Notes under the pieces: generated by a model
Seen by the model: only the letters and a program-made list of their open reading frames with translations
The model's database searches: none
Told to the model about the DNA's origin: nothing
Source of the DNA: Chlorocebus sabaeus
Lineage: Eukaryota > Chordata > Mammalia > Primates > Cercopithecidae
DNA length: 64,000 nucleotides
Direction: 5' to 3'
NCBI RefSeq assembly: GCF_047675955.1
Contig: NC_132917.1
Location: forward strand, 12,413,887 to 12,477,886
Translations under genes and position numbers: made by a program
Part shown: positions 22,797 through 35,433 of the stretch, piece by piece
Numbering within the stretch: the first letter of the stretch is position 1
Layout of the letters: the number at the start of each line of letters is the position of its first letter

Positions 22797-25700
22797 GTAC
22801 TTTAAGTTGTACTTTGTAGATAACTAAGTCAAAGCACATTCAGCCCCTGAAAAATAGAAGCAAGCCCTCTAAATAATAGAATGCGTTAAATAAGAATTCC
22901 AAACATTGTATACATATGACACTTGAAAGAGTTTTCCTAAAGGTAGCCTGACCTGTTAAAAACCTTGGTTCTAGCCATAATGTTGATGATATGTTTGAAC
23001 TCCTGAGTCATATGATCTCTCTTGTAGGTTAGGCTGTTAATACAATACCTTATGGCATCTAACAATGACAAAAATCATTTTGCAGTTGAGTCAAGCTTAA
23101 CCATACCATGGGCAGGTAAGTTTTTATTTAAAAAAAAAAAAAAAATCCCTACTTGAGTGCCCATCGGTTCCTGTATGCCTGGGTTATATTTGTCTCTCTC
23201 TGTTTTTCAATATAGGTCCCAAGAGAAAATTGATCTTATTTCCAGTTCCTAATGAAAATATGAGATTTTTAAAAACTACAATGAAAGGTTTCAATTTATA
23301 GAGAGTATGTTCTCTTCCTCAAGCTGGAACATCTGCAATACCTTCCCTCAAGTGAAATGTTCAGCTTATTTAGAGGATATTAGGATGGTTTGCTATTTCC
23401 TGTGCCTCACGACTGCATACGTATTTGCCATCTGATATTTAATAAAACCATTCAAGGACCATGACATTTCGTTGGATGGCATAGTAAGGAAAGAAGTCTG
23501 ATGAGAGCAAACATGTATGGCAGGAATTGGAGGAAGGTACAAGGAAAGTATCTTTGCTTTTGCGTTTGGGAGATTCAAAGAAGCAGGTTTTTTGTTTGTT
23601 TGTTTCTTAGAAAACAACAAAGTTGTCTCTCCCCCCCTACTACACAGAACCACTTTCATAGAAGACTTTCGAAAGCTTCGACAACAACAAAAAACTAAAC
23701 TAAAGCGAAACAAAATCTTCTTGGCTACTAAAACAGGGTTTGCTTCATCTTCAAGACGTTCTTTCACAGCCATGTCCTACTTATGACAGTGTGGAAAGTT
23801 GGAATGATAACCACCAAACCAAACTGGTCTCTGTCTTCACCCTCTCACAGAAGAAAAAAAAAAAAAAAAAAAAGCCCCATCTTGGAATGTGCTCTGAAGA
23901 TTTTCTCATCTCACTGAAGCTAGGAAAGAATTCACCCCAGAGGCTAGAGCAACATGCTTGGCTAAGCTTCCCACAAAACCAAGGGCCGCTTGCCTGAAAG
24001 GTTTTCCTTTCATTGGAATCGCTTACGGATATGTCATCACTGACTCATCTCTCATAAACACGATTTACAAAAAAAGCTTGTCAGCTGGGTTTTATTAAAT
24101 TGTAAATTAAAAAAAAAAAACCTGCATCCAGAATATCCAACAAGCTCAACACCCACAGATTCACTGGCTCATCTTCCAGCATCATGTGGTGGTTGATAAG
24201 TCCGAAGAACACACACACCTCATCAGCTCCCATCAAACTCTCTCTGCACCCACGGGAAAAGCTCCACATTCACAGAATTCCTCCCACACATGCCTGCACC
24301 CCATCAGCACAAGCAAAGATGAGGATTTACTCTGTGAGTCCAAACAAAATAAATTGCTCCATGTATACATGACACATGAAAGAAAAAGTCATGCTTATGT
24401 CAAGCTAGAAATACACTTTTTAAAAGACAAAATTGTTACTTAAAAAAGGAAAAGTGCTTTGGCTCAGGAGTGCCTGGTGAGTGCAATAATTCAATTAAAA
24501 TTCATTGTTCTGCCTCTGGCAAGTATTCATTTGTTCACCAATATTTTAGAGAAGTCTATTCTCATTGGTTCTTTGAGTTCATGGAAAACTTCATGTCATG
24601 TTATTGGATCGTCTTGTATTTTAAATGATTACTATATAGGCATCCTGGGAAGATGGAAAGACATTAAAAACCCTAAATCCTAGGCACCTCTTCTATCTAC
24701 TTTACAAAATAGTGTCTACGAAATAATTCAACAGAAGCAAAGGGTATGGAATCCTTAGTAAAACCTGAAATAAGTGAAGAAAATTATGCCTTTCAGAATC
24801 TGGAAGGCATTTATATGCCTTTCCACATCAGTAGGCTGGATTTAAACTGTGATGATAGGAGATCTAGGATTTATAATGAGACCAGTTTAGGTTATTGTGT
24901 TGATGATGTATTTTATTAGAGTAGCACTACTGGGGACAAACATCTTCTAACAATGGATAAAGGCAGCAACATGACAAGTTTGTTTTCAGCTCACATAAGC
25001 CTTAAGAATTGTTTTCTTCATTAGTGCATGACTTTCCTTGCAGTTCTGATTCTGGGACCCAGTCTTCTGTCATACTGTGGCTCTGGTATCTTCAATATAT
25101 ATTTTCCAAAACAAATTATCCAAGGCATCTGGGTGAATCTGAAACTAAAGGCAAGAGCATAGGAAATGACATGTAATCAACTATCGTGGACCACCATGGA
25201 AATAGCACTTAGCACTTCTACACACATCTCATTGGCTGGGACTCGGTCATGTAACCTCACCTGACTTTAGGGAACACTGGAAATGTCTCCTAGTTGTATG
25301 CTCAGGAGAAAAAGAGGATGGGTTTGGAAAACAGCAGGCCAGTTTTTGCTACTTAAGGAAAATAAGAAATTCCCATTCTACCCTCTTTCCTCTTCCAGTG
25401 AGAAGGCATGACAAGGACCACAGCTCATCCGCATTCAGTGTGCAGCAGACATTTAGGAGAGACTTTCATCAGTGATTCCAGAGACTGTTTTATTTCAGTT
25501 CCTCTCCCGAGAGTTCTCTTAACAGGGAGTAAGTATCAAAACTGGAGCTTCTGATAATTGTACCATGGGCCTGGGCCTTGGTATTCTGAATAATAATTAC
25601 TAAGGCATTCTGCTGAACTGGGTTTTTAAGATCAATTGTATCTGAGTTGCCACACCATGGAATGTCTTTCTATGATTTTTTTCACTGTCAAATCTATGTG

Positions 25701-26639
25701 TGTTTGATCATGTAGACGTCCATTCTTTTGTTTTTCCATTCCTTTCAAAAAGTAAATTGAGACAGCTTACAAAATAAAATTCAACAAGTAAATAATAGAC
25801 CCCTGGACCTTGAAAATGGAATATTATTGGTAGTAAAATTAAATGAAGATGGGGGTAAGAGTATTACATTTAATGTATACATGCATGTCTTTAAAAAAGA
25901 GGGATGAAGTTGAGGGTTGTAAATAAGCTCATTTAATAGTGGCCAAAGCAAAGAATGCGACCTCAAACATAGGGCCTGTAATTCTCTTTCATGCTGCCCT
26001 GATGTGCTCTTTCCTGCCAGGGACTCCTACATTTCCCTAAATCTGTTAACAGCATGAACAGAATAGAGGGGAAAATTCTTGAAAAGAATACTTAATATGA
26101 GTGATGAAATCAAGTGCTAAATTTAAAAAGAAAGGAACGGGATAGGCAATTATTATAGCAAAAAGAGAAAAGGAAAAGTGAAAAACAGAGAAAGAAAACT
26201 GGCAATCTCACTCATTTTTGACTAGAAACAAAACACAAGAAGCAAACTGGTGGTGGTGTGTTGGAGGGGGGAAGTGGTGGTGTTTAAGCAAGGATGTCAG
26301 ATTCCCCAGATTAAACTAGTGAAGAACAGGAAGGGAGAAGGAGAGAGAGAAGAGGCAAAATGCACAAAACTCCATAAAAGGGAGCTGAGTGTCCGTGTGT
26401 TTGAATAGATGGATATAAATAGAACATCACAGTATTCGGAATGTTTGTGGAACTCCTTATGATAACAATGAGCATCCTATTAAAAATAGAATGCTTACCT
26501 TCCAAATTCTATCAAAACGTAACAGGAAATAAATATTAACCAAAGTACCAAAAAGCTTAGTAAAAATGGAATGAGTTATTATATATATCTGCAATGAATG
26601 TCTTAGCACAAAATGGGAGTTCAACTAAAAAAAACAGAA

Positions 26640-26960
26640 ATGGTTCAAAAATTTATGGTGTGTTTTCTGAATAAAATACTACGTAGCTATTAAAGAGAAC
26701 ATCGTGGAAACACCATAGCAACAAGTCTAATTGTTTATTATTTAGTAGCAATAAAAAAGGAAGGGTCAAGAGGATATGTATGCTGTCATTACAACCGTGT
26801 AAAACAACTGTGGACAACAAATAAAAAGAAAAATTATGAAAAATATTATGTATTGAAGATCGTGAAGATAGAATTTTTATTTAAATAGTTTAACTGGTAT
26901 ATTATTATTTCAACAAGAATAAATAGAGACAGAGAAACAAAAATAAATACTGTCCAATAT
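26640..26960 (+). mobile_element. L1ME-type 3' end fragment
   Basis: ATAAAATACTACGTAGCTAT, then TATGTATGCTGTCATTACAA and CCGTGTAAAAC resemble the end of old L1ME elements. The 3' part to 26960 is AT-rich and poorly matched. Confidence 0.5.
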
Positions 26961-27425
26961 CTCTTAGTGTTCGACTTAACAAGAGTGTCTGGAAGTGTTG
27001 TGGGGACCAAGTTTGGAGCATTACCGTGGATTGAAATTGTGCTCTGCTAAGACTGGGATGAACATGCACAGAGACGCCCTGGGCAGCTCTGCTCATGCCT
27101 TTGTCACCCAGCCTGACCCTCCCTTGCTCAAGTTGCAGAGAGGTCCATGTGTGTTCAGTGGTCCCAGCAGGACCAGAAGCATCAAGGGCCTCCTTGCCCA
27201 TCCTTGGCTCCTGTGGCCATTCCTTCAGCTTCTGCCTCAGCTTCTTCACATGCCAGTATCAAGGAGGGAGATAAATTATGTCCTCTGGGCTTCAGTTTCC
27301 TCCTGTGTCAACCCAACAGCTTGGGTGAAGATTGAGGGGAGTGCAGTACTCTGTAAAGGAGAAAGTACCATTAGGTACAGATGGGAGCTGCGTGCTTCCA
27401 CCTTGCCACTGTCCTCTTTTTACCT
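26961..27425. other. Unassigned sequence with long but unsupported open frame
   Basis: The longest open frame in the window (26995-27657, + strand, 220 residues) starts here. Its second half is encoded by the CT and CA microsatellite and its first half has no domain, so I regard it as chance. A short CTTCAGTTTCCTCCTGTG near 27290 resembles MIR. Confidence 0.5.
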
Positions 27426-27429
27426 CTCC

Positions 27430-27468
27430 TTCTCTCTATCTCTTGCTCTCTCTCTCTGTCTCTGTCGG

Positions 27469-27515
<47 letters not shown>
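27430..27515. repeat. (CT)n followed by perfect (CA)n microsatellite
   Basis: An interrupted CT tract leads into an uninterrupted CA run of 46 bases at 27470-27515. Confidence 0.98.
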
Positions 27516-27516
<1 letters not shown>

Positions 27517-27886
27517 GCATTTATACATATTCATGCACTCCTTCTGCTCTATGTATCCTCAGCTCTGTCATTAGTGAACACAGGTTGCTCCCTCTTGGCT
27601 CCAAGAAGGGCGTGCTATTATTTTTGCTTGCCAAACTCATCCTTCAAGTTCCACTGACACCTCCTTCATTTTATCTGTCTACTAACCACTTGAAATGAAT
27701 GCTTTTTGTTGTTGCCATTTATAGGACAGAATAATTTTGCACTGTGATAAGATTATTCGTCTGGAATTTCAGAAATCCCCATATACCTGGAGAGACTGAT
27801 TAAGGAGATCTCTGCAATAAAGTGCTGCCACAGGTTGGTCACCACAGGAAGCCCTCTCAATGTTTCAAAGCACTTTGAGCAATATT

Positions 27887-27948
27887 CATTTTATTATTTA
27901 AAATAAAATATTTTTTAAAATATTATTAAAATGTATTATTTATTATTA
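27887..27948. repeat. AT-rich low-complexity tract
   Basis: Degenerate TTATT/AAAT repeats. Confidence 0.8.
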
Positions 27949-27989
27949 ATGCCATCAAAACTCAAGGAGTCAAGTAGAATGGAATGCAT

Positions 27990-28135
27990 TACTATAATCA
28001 TTTTATAAACGAGGAATAGGAGGCCTAGATATATTGCAAAACACATGTAAGATTAATATCCAGTCAATGGCAGAACTGGGACTAGAATTCAGGACCGTCT
28101 GGGCCTCGGTCCTAAGCTCCCTGAAGTACACTTGT
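27990..28135 (-). mobile_element. MIR SINE, antisense
   Basis: TCATTTTATAAACGAGGAATA, CAATGGCAGAACTGGGACTA, and GAATTCAGGACCGTCTGGG follow the antisense MIR order. Confidence 0.8.
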
Positions 28136-28189
28136 GTTTCCCTAATGCTGACTATTACGGCTCTAGGAGGTAGGAGGTCGTGTCTATAC

Positions 28190-28358
28190 CACTAGTTCTC
28201 AAACTGTAACGTGTATCAGAGTCGCCAGCTGGTAGGCCCCATCTCAGACTCTCTGATGAGTTTATGATTCTGTAGATTTGGGGTAGGCTTTGGTCATTTG
28301 CATTTCGAACAATTTTCCCAGGAAATGCTCATACCACTGATGACTTTGAGAACTACTC
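28190..28358 (+). mobile_element. MER5A/B hAT-Charlie element
   Basis: CCACTAGTTCTCAAACTG at the left and CTTTGAGAACTACTC at the right form the terminal inverted repeats. Between them are GTATCAGAGTCGCCAGCTGG and GATTTGGGGTAGGCTTTGG. It is a non-autonomous element with no coding sequence, near full length for MER5. Confidence 0.85.
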
Positions 28359-29659
28359 ATCTCTATAAATCTTTGGAGTTGCTTAAAATAAACTATTGAC
28401 CAGCCAATTCTATCAATTGCTTCTCCATAAATGACATTTAAAAAAAAAAATGTCACTATTCTCAATTGCAATGGTGCTATACTTTTCCTGGTCAAGTTTC
28501 CCAACTTACAAAATGCCTTCGGATATTGTGTTTAATGGAGTGTGTGGTGGGGAAGGAGTTGCCAAATGCATGGGTCTTTGGCCCTCATTAATATTTAGAG
28601 TTTCCTGAACCTTAAGAAAAGCGGGGCTCAACAGCATGGTAGAGAGACGTGCTGAAACAAACAGAACCATTCAGGGCAACAGGAACGAGCTAACGTGTAC
28701 GTTAAATGTTAACTCCCTTTAAAAATAAAATAACACAGAAAGTAATCTTCGCTGGGGAAATAGATCACACTAGATTAGGCAAATGTTGTTGTTTCAGGTG
28801 GCTAACCTTATTGCTCCAAACTCGAGCCTGGAGTTAAAAAACAAAACCACGAGCTGGAGGGTCAGTCTACAGTGCAGTAGTTTGAATCCAGTCCTATTAA
28901 CAGTAACTTAATACTATGAATTCGGGAAGTTTGGACTTTGGCCCTCTTGCTCAGGAGACCTTAAAAATAAAGATAGCTGCACAGTGAACATGAGCCACCC
29001 GCTTATTTTCCATTAGGTACCTGGTGAGAGATATTTATTTCGCCTGTTGTCTGCTGGATGATTTTTTTCCAGGGTCAAAAGTACGATTGTGTACTGGGTA
29101 CACAAGTGTGGAGTTAAGTATGGGGGGCCCTAGAACGGGAGCTTGAACAGATGCTCTTGGAACAGTTGTACATAATTCACTCCTCTTGGAATTTGGCTTC
29201 CCCAGTACAACCTCAGTCATGTGAAACATTAAGCCAGGGTGGATGGTTGTCAACTGCAGAGCTTATCCACTGCGCTGCTGAAAGGCCAGCAACGGGACGC
29301 TGTCACGGTGGACAGGTTGCTATGCTGAGAAAATTATGGCCGCCACACACATTAAGCACGAGATCTCAGCTCCAAAAAACCTGATAAAACCCTCAAGAGC
29401 ATGAACAGGGAATAGTTGTCTGGAGAGAGGGGAGAAAGGCACCACAATGATTCAGTTTGATGATCTAAACAAGGAACAGACACACCACCACAAAACCTGG
29501 TCATAATTGTCTCTCTCACAGACATCAACATCTAGCCATGCTGCACACTGTTCATTTCCCAAGGGTTTTACCCTTGGACACCTTCATTAAAACACTGAAT
29601 TATGCTGCGCTCCTCCTGTCCTTTGCATTCCATGAATAAACCATGCCTCTGCTAGTTCC
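28359..29659. other. Unassigned non-coding sequence
   Basis: No repeat family recognised over about 1.3 kb. Open frames are under 81 residues without domains. Confidence 0.45.
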
Positions 29660-29880
29660 AGCCTGAAATGTATGGGGTACCTTCTATACACCAAGCATTA
29701 GATTAGTGAAATCCCACAATGTAAGGTCAATGTCAATACCTTTTTGAAAGACGTTATTCGAATCAATTTACAAATAAGAAAGACTAAATGATAGGTTTAG
29801 TAACTTACCCAAGGTGAAATAGGTAAGAAGCATAAAAATCAGAATCAGAGTCGTAACTGGTTGCAAAATACCCTGGTTGA
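29660..29880 (-). mobile_element. MIR SINE, antisense
   Basis: CTTCTATACACCAAGCATTA, CAATTTACAAATAAGAAAGA, TAACTTACCCAAGGTGAAAT, and AATCAGAATCAGAGTCGTAA follow the antisense MIR order. Confidence 0.75.
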
Positions 29881-29944
29881 TATTTTAGGCATTGTTCTCT
29901 CTGCTTATGATGTTTTTCCAGTTGTCTGCCAAGACAACATCATC

Positions 29945-30205
29945 TTTTTAGTCCTGGTCGCAGTCCAATGCTATCTCTTCCGTGTGGCTTTCCCGGAACC
30001 CTTCCTCTGACCAAGCACAGCTGCTTACGCTTCGTTCTTGTGTCCTCACAGCCTTTGTGTGCACATAGAGTATATATCACAATTATCTGCAATTATCTAC
30101 ATGTTTATCTTCCTGATTTCATATACCATGCATGCTTAAGGACACTTTGCCTCATTTATCTTTATGTATTAAATGCCTGGTGCTCGATAAATATACGTTG
30201 AATTA
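29945..30205 (+). mobile_element. L2 LINE 3' end, sense
   Basis: GAACCCTTCCTCTGACC, then AAGGACACTTTGCCTCATTT and the terminal TGCTCGATAAATATACGTTG are typical of the L2 3' end. Confidence 0.85.
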
Positions 30206-30252
30206 AACTAAACTATACCTCTAATTATAACACCATTCAGAGTTGGCTTCTA

Positions 30253-30566
30253 GGTCGGGTACGGTGGCTCACACTTGTAATCCCAGCACTTTGGGAGACC
30301 GAGGAGGGCGGATCACTTGAGGTCAGGAGTTCGAGACCAGCCTGGCCAATGTGGTGAAACCCCGTCTCTTGTCTCTATTAAAAGTATAAAAATTAGCTGA
30401 GCCTGGTGGTGGGCACCTATAATCCCAGCCACACAGGAGGCTGAAGCAGGAGAATTGCTTGAACCAGGGAAGCAGAGGTTGCAGTGAGCCGAGATTGCGC
30501 CACTGCACTCCAGCCTAGGCGACAGAGTGAGACTCTGTCTGAAAAACAAAAAAACAAATGAAAAAA
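30253..30566 (+). mobile_element. AluS SINE, sense
   Basis: GGTCGGGTACGG start; S-type TCACTTGAGGTCAGGAGTT and AGAGGTTGCAGTGAGCC. A 15-bp target duplication with one mismatch (CAGAGTTGGCTTCTA and CAGAGATGGCTTCTA) is at 30238-30252 and 30567-30581. Confidence 0.95.
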
Positions 30567-30859
30567 CAGAGATGGCTTCTAATTATATTGCATAAGCAAA
30601 ATTGCTCCTTAGGCTTAAGTCTAATTGCTTACTATCCACGTAAGGCAGACCCAGAAGCAAATATCACATGGAACACCTGTTGAGGGCCTGAATCCCATTG
30701 TTTATGGCCCAAATGCAAAGCAAAAGGCCACAAATTAGGAAAGCTGAACAAGGATCAGTTTAAGTCCTGCTGGGCAGGAGTTGCCATTACAGAGACAACA
30801 GTTGGCATTGGTGATGCATGTGGAGATTCCAAGTGTTCTCACTGTGCACCCTGCAAGCC

Positions 30860-31010
30860 TTACCTTAGGATGCAGATTGTCATAGATCTCTTTTAAAGAT
30901 GAGAAAACTGAAGTTCAATGATGAATAAATTATCCAATGTCACGTAGCAAATACAGTACAAGAATATGATTTCGAGCCAGGTTTTTACACACCCTAACAC
31001 TTTTGTATAA
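30860..31010 (-). mobile_element. MIR SINE fragment, antisense
   Basis: TCTTTTAAAGATGAGAAAAC, TTATCCAATGTCACGTAGCA, and TTCGAGCCAGGTTTTTACAC follow the antisense MIR order. Confidence 0.75.
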
Positions 31011-32365
31011 GCCAATTCTATCTTGAAGAATTGAGATCAAAGACAATAGGTATGTTTCTAAAAAAATGGAAACTAAAAGCAACGAGAACAAAAATAAAAA
31101 CAAAAACAAGACAGTGTGAATGCCTAGTGTACCTAGTGTTAGAAAGTGAGATTCAGCCAAGAATTGTGGAAACCCAAACATCTAGCTTCTTGTCTTGTCT
31201 CCCTGCCTGCTAGTAGTATAACATTGGCCAAAACAATTACTTTCTAGAAGCCTCCATTTTCTTTTCGAACCTCTACTAAATAAAAATAATCATCTGAGGC
31301 CTTCTTTCCTTAAAGAAATACACGATATATGGAGCTGATCCATCTTAAACCTCTTTGTAAACTGCAAAACACTCTAAAAGCCAGAGTGGCAGTTACAGGT
31401 GTTTTTACCTCTTGAAGAATGATGAAATGGGTTGGGACAGTCATGGTTCAATCATTTAATTATAAATAAAAAAATTCCTGCACACAAGACTTGCTAAGGG
31501 AAATACTTTGATTTCTTTGCAGAGTCTCTTTTGTACCTTTAAATTTTATCAAATATGCAAAGGGCATGATTAGTATTTACAGGCTCTGTCTAAATTTGAG
31601 ATGAGAAGGAAGTTATGAACATATTGGATGAAATTCAGACTACAAGTTCTGGAGGAAAGAGAAACAGTCTGTTGGCAAAGTGTGTGCCTTGTTGGAATGT
31701 GATGCGGGTGACCCAGTGATCCTAGGCACTGTTTGCCCTCACATCTGTAGTCTTGAGCTGCCATTGCTCCTTCTTCCCATGTAGGAGAGATGTTCTGCTG
31801 ATTTCTGGGATAGCCAGACCCATGTACACAACCTGTGGATTTCAGAAAACTGCGCACTCTGAGGTCAGGAAACATCCCTTTGCTCACTTGGCCTCTGGAC
31901 TTCCCACCCGCTGGCTCCTGAGTTACCATCACAGAACTTCAGTCTCTTCAGATTACAGGCCACAGACATCCATCAAAGATCGTTGTCTGTTTGTTGCTTA
32001 AACAGGGGAGATTGGCCAGAAATTTTGTTTTGAAATCATCCTGGAAACTGTAAGCAAGTTATCTCAGGATGTAAGAGGGCATGAAAAGAAAAGCCATTTA
32101 TGAAGGTTTAATGACACATTGCACTTTTGAAAAGAGAGGAAGAGATTTATGATGACCCTAAATGTAGAGTGTGGAATAGACAAATGGCTGAACTAGAAAA
32201 TAGAGGAGGAGGATTAACTTAGGAGAGGTACTGGGAGAATTTAAAGAATGCAGGAATTTTAGTTATGTTGGTTTTGGGGACCTGTGGCACACACAGATAT
32301 AAATGTCCATCAGGTGATTACACATAGACAGGTGTGGGGTTTTTATGCAGAAAGGTAGACTGGTA
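31011..32365. other. Unassigned non-coding sequence
   Basis: No family recognised. Overlapping frames at 31570-31932 (-) and 31753-32001 (+) have no domain and no exon structure I can defend. Confidence 0.45.
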
Positions 32366-32402
32366 ATTCTCTCTCTCACACACACACACACACACACGCA
32401 CA
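32366..32402. repeat. (CT)n(CA)n microsatellite
   Basis: TTCTCTCTCTC followed by about 22 bases of CA repeat. Confidence 0.95.
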
Positions 32403-32424
32403 GAGCAGATAATAACTTCTCAAT

Positions 32425-32750
32425 GACAATTATTCATTCATCCACTCATTTGTCAATTAATAATTTCTTGAAGAATTCTCTTTTCCAGGCACAGTGCTGA
32501 CTCCTAGGAATGTAGAGATTAATCAGACAGAGCCATCCCTGAGCTGGCAGCGTAGTAGACATTAACAGTTACAACTCCAGCTAACACAGATACACAGGAG
32601 GTATCAGAGAGCACAGAAGAGATGTGATGTGGAACTACTGTGTTTGGCTGAGATGACATTTGAGCTGAATATCAGAATGGGAAGAAATTCACTGGTGGAT
32701 GTGGGTGGGAACAGTGTTGCAGGAAGAGGAACTGTCTGTGCAAAAGGATA
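32425..32750 (-). mobile_element. L2 LINE 3' region, antisense
   Basis: ATTATTCATTCATCCACTCA, CCAGGCACAGTGCTGACTCC, GATGACATTTGAGCTGAATA and GTGCAAAAGGATACA follow the antisense L2 order. Confidence 0.8.
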
Positions 32751-33564
32751 CATTTTTTAAAAGCCTCTATGTTCGGACTGGCTTGTTGCCCTAAATAAAA
32801 ATATCAGCAGAAGGAAAAGCAGCTCTCTAGCGTGAGTGACAACTTCCTTGGAGCAGAAGTAGACAAGGATCGTTCTCTGCCTGAGCGTGGACAGTCCCCA
32901 AGGACTGCAATCCCCCTGAGCTCTGTCTTGCTCTGGTCGTCTCTCTCTCCTCAGGCTCCCCCAACAACTGATGTGATTCCCATTAAATGCAACGTTGGAG
33001 AATCTCACATGTACTAAATGGTTATCCAGGTGACCAAAATACGCATTTGGGGAGCTTACACAGAGAGGAAGAAAGAAAAGCAGAAGGCCTTCCCGTCCCA
33101 GGTGCCTTCTTGAAGCAGTGATGAAGTGCAGCTCTTTCTGGTTTGCAAATTCAGAATGTCTGTTAATCCTTAGCCTGGGGTTGTCTACCATGCCACAGTG
33201 GAAGCTTTGCTGAATCTGTGTTTAGTGTGTGGCAACACATGGCTCGGAATTTTAAAATATTTCAGTGCTGCAGTGATTGAGTAACCTAAAGTTGTTCCAC
33301 ATGGTTGATAAAAGTCTCATCAAGCAGAGAGGTCTGGGCTTTTTCTCGTACTCTAGATTCTTGTACTCTGCAGATTGCTTTTTCTACTGTAGCACGCAAT
33401 CAGCAACTTCAGAGTGTATCATCCATCCAAGGGAGGGAATACAGTATCTGATTTCACTCAGATCAAATCCAGTGACTTGCCTTTTAAAACAAGAGATGGG
33501 CAGCTGTTTCGAAACTTAAGTCTTCTTTTTAAAATCTTTATAAAAAGGAAACCAAGAAACTTTT
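32751..33564. other. Unassigned non-coding sequence
   Basis: The 144-residue open frame at 32757-33191 (- strand) shows no recognisable domain and I do not call it a gene. Confidence 0.4.
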
Positions 33565-33640
33565 CTTTCTCATGTTCATCGAAGCATTATTTACAATAGT
33601 CAAGCTATGGAAATAACCTACATGTCTGTTGACATCATGA
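33565..33640 (+). mobile_element. Short L1 ORF2 3' fragment
   Basis: AAGCATTATTTACAATAGTC then GCTATGGAAATAACCTACAT and TGTCTGTTGAC match a well-known L1 ORF2 segment over only about 75 bases. Confidence 0.75.
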
Positions 33641-34254
33641 ATCTTACTCAGGATTCTGAGAGGATCAGGCGATTATGCTCAGATTTCATTTTAATTTAAA
33701 GAAAATGAATAGAAACAGTTGCAAACGCCACTTGCTGTTATTGTTTTAAGTGTACGTTTACAAAACACTGTCTATTAAATAGACACAATTTGCCTTTATA
33801 AAAAAGATAATAAATAAATTAATGGACAGGAAACATACAAACTTGATCACAATATTGGAGTAAAGAGATCACTCTGCTTTTTGAAAGGGTTTCTTTTTTG
33901 TCACAATCTGCTTATTCTCATATGAGAAAGTGTCACTGTTGTATAAATAGGTCCTTGGTTATGAAGAAAAGAGGCCATCTCAGATTACCCACAGAATGAA
34001 TCCTAGATTGCCCACAGAATGAAGAGTTGGAGGGAAACTCAGTGACCTGTCCCTCTTTCACAGATCCTATGCAGCGGTGCAATGAAAAGAAAATGAAATT
34101 GAAAAGCAGAATCTATCACTGAACAATTGGGGTGATTTTATTTAAACACATCTGGAATAGGTATTTAAAAGGGTCAAGAAAAAATATAGTTGAAGAGGTG
34201 AAAGTGCAAAGGCAAAGGCAATGATTACTAAAGGTTGTAGATGGTGGTATAAAT
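33641..34254. other. Unassigned non-coding sequence
   Basis: Nothing recognised. Confidence 0.45.
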
Positions 34255-34450
34255 GACATAAATTTTGAAATTAAGCCATGTTGGATTTGACTTTCAGCTC
34301 TGCCATTGATTAGCTATTTAACACTGGCAAGTTTTATTTTTTGTTTCCTTGATTCCTTGCAGCACAATTTCCCCAGATGGAACTTGTGGGATTTTTTATA
34401 AGCATTAAATGAGTGACTATATGCAATTAGTATGATGATTAGCTGATAGT
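34255..34450 (+). mobile_element. MIR SINE, sense
   Basis: TTTCAGCTCTGCCATTGATT, AGCTATTTAACACTGGCAAG and GCATTAAATGAGTGACTATA follow the MIR order. Confidence 0.8.
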
Positions 34451-35433
34451 TGGCACTTTGGAGTTGGAGAAACCAATAGCTAATCACCTCTTTGTCAAGG
34501 TTCAGAACTGACAGAGAGATAGTCATATGACCCAGAGAGATGAAATTCAAAATAGAGAAAGGCCAAGTTAAAAGATATGACTTAGTTTTGTGGCCACAGT
34601 TTGCTTCTCATACTGATTCCTGGAATTAGACAGACACACTTACCTGGTCACTGTCAGTATTGGCCTCCTTGAGCAAGAACACAGCATATCTCTACAAGTC
34701 TATCCTCTCTGCAGGCAGGCAGACCCAAAAAGAAAGGAAAGAAGAGGTGGGGCTCTTCACTCTGCCTAGAATCACCTGTAAGATGCCTCCTGTGAGATGC
34801 CTGCTGGTGCTGGGTGCTATGGGGGAGAGAGTAGGGCCAGTAGAGGAGGAAATAGTGGGACTTCATCCCTACCTTAGGAGATTTTACGCCTGGAAAGGGG
34901 AGCATCTGCTGTGAGAATCCAGTGAATAATTAATATGGAAGATGCTATTACATTTTAACTAGGTACTATCAAATGCTCCATAATATATACACTAGAATTG
35001 TTAAATAAAAGTTAATCTTGTATGCAAGAAGACCTTCTGACTTAACTTTCCCAAACCCCAGAAGCAGGGAAGATAGGAAGGTGTTGACATGACTGTGTGT
35101 CTCCTCCCTTCTTCAGAGCAGCCTTTCTTTTCTCTCCAACTTGCACTTATACATTGCCTATTGTTTGCACATAATATGTTTTAGGTTTTTCTTATTCCAA
35201 AGGGTATAAGTTGAAGATTTTTAAAAAAAATATATCAGGTAAAAAGGAAAGATTTTGAAAATTTGCCTTGGACTCGAATTGTGCTTTAATTTACTTTGAC
35301 AATAACCCTTTCTTCTTATATTGTCTCCATGTAAAACTATTCAGCAACTTCCCTCTCAGAGTTTAACCAGTTGATAGCTAATTTTTATATCACCAAGGGT
35401 GCTAACATTTTAATATATTGAAAAATATCACAT
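34451..35433. other. Unassigned non-coding sequence
   Basis: No repeat family recognised. Overlapping frames on both strands at 34654-34914 have no domain. Confidence 0.45.

Larger units (their letters stand above)
21111..26639. other. Repeat-poor unassigned sequence
   Basis: About 5.5 kb in which I recognise no LINE, SINE or LTR with confidence. It contains a perfect hairpin (21472-21496), a pyrimidine tract (22763-22796), and A runs at about 23130-23145 and 23853-23873. Open frames reach 126 residues (23393-23773, - strand) but show no domain, and some cross the A run. Confidence 0.45.

Noticed and set aside
23393..23773. 126-residue open frame on the - strand
   Set aside because: Overlaps open frames on the other strand, has no domain, and open frames of this size are expected by chance in 64 kb.
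26995..27657. 220-residue open frame, the longest in the window
   Set aside because: About a third of it is Ser/Leu and His/Thr repeats made by the CT and CA microsatellite. The rest has no domain and no exon-like boundaries.
32757..33191. 144-residue open frame on the - strand
   Set aside because: No domain or repeat-encoded protein recognised. A shorter frame on the opposite strand covers the same bases.
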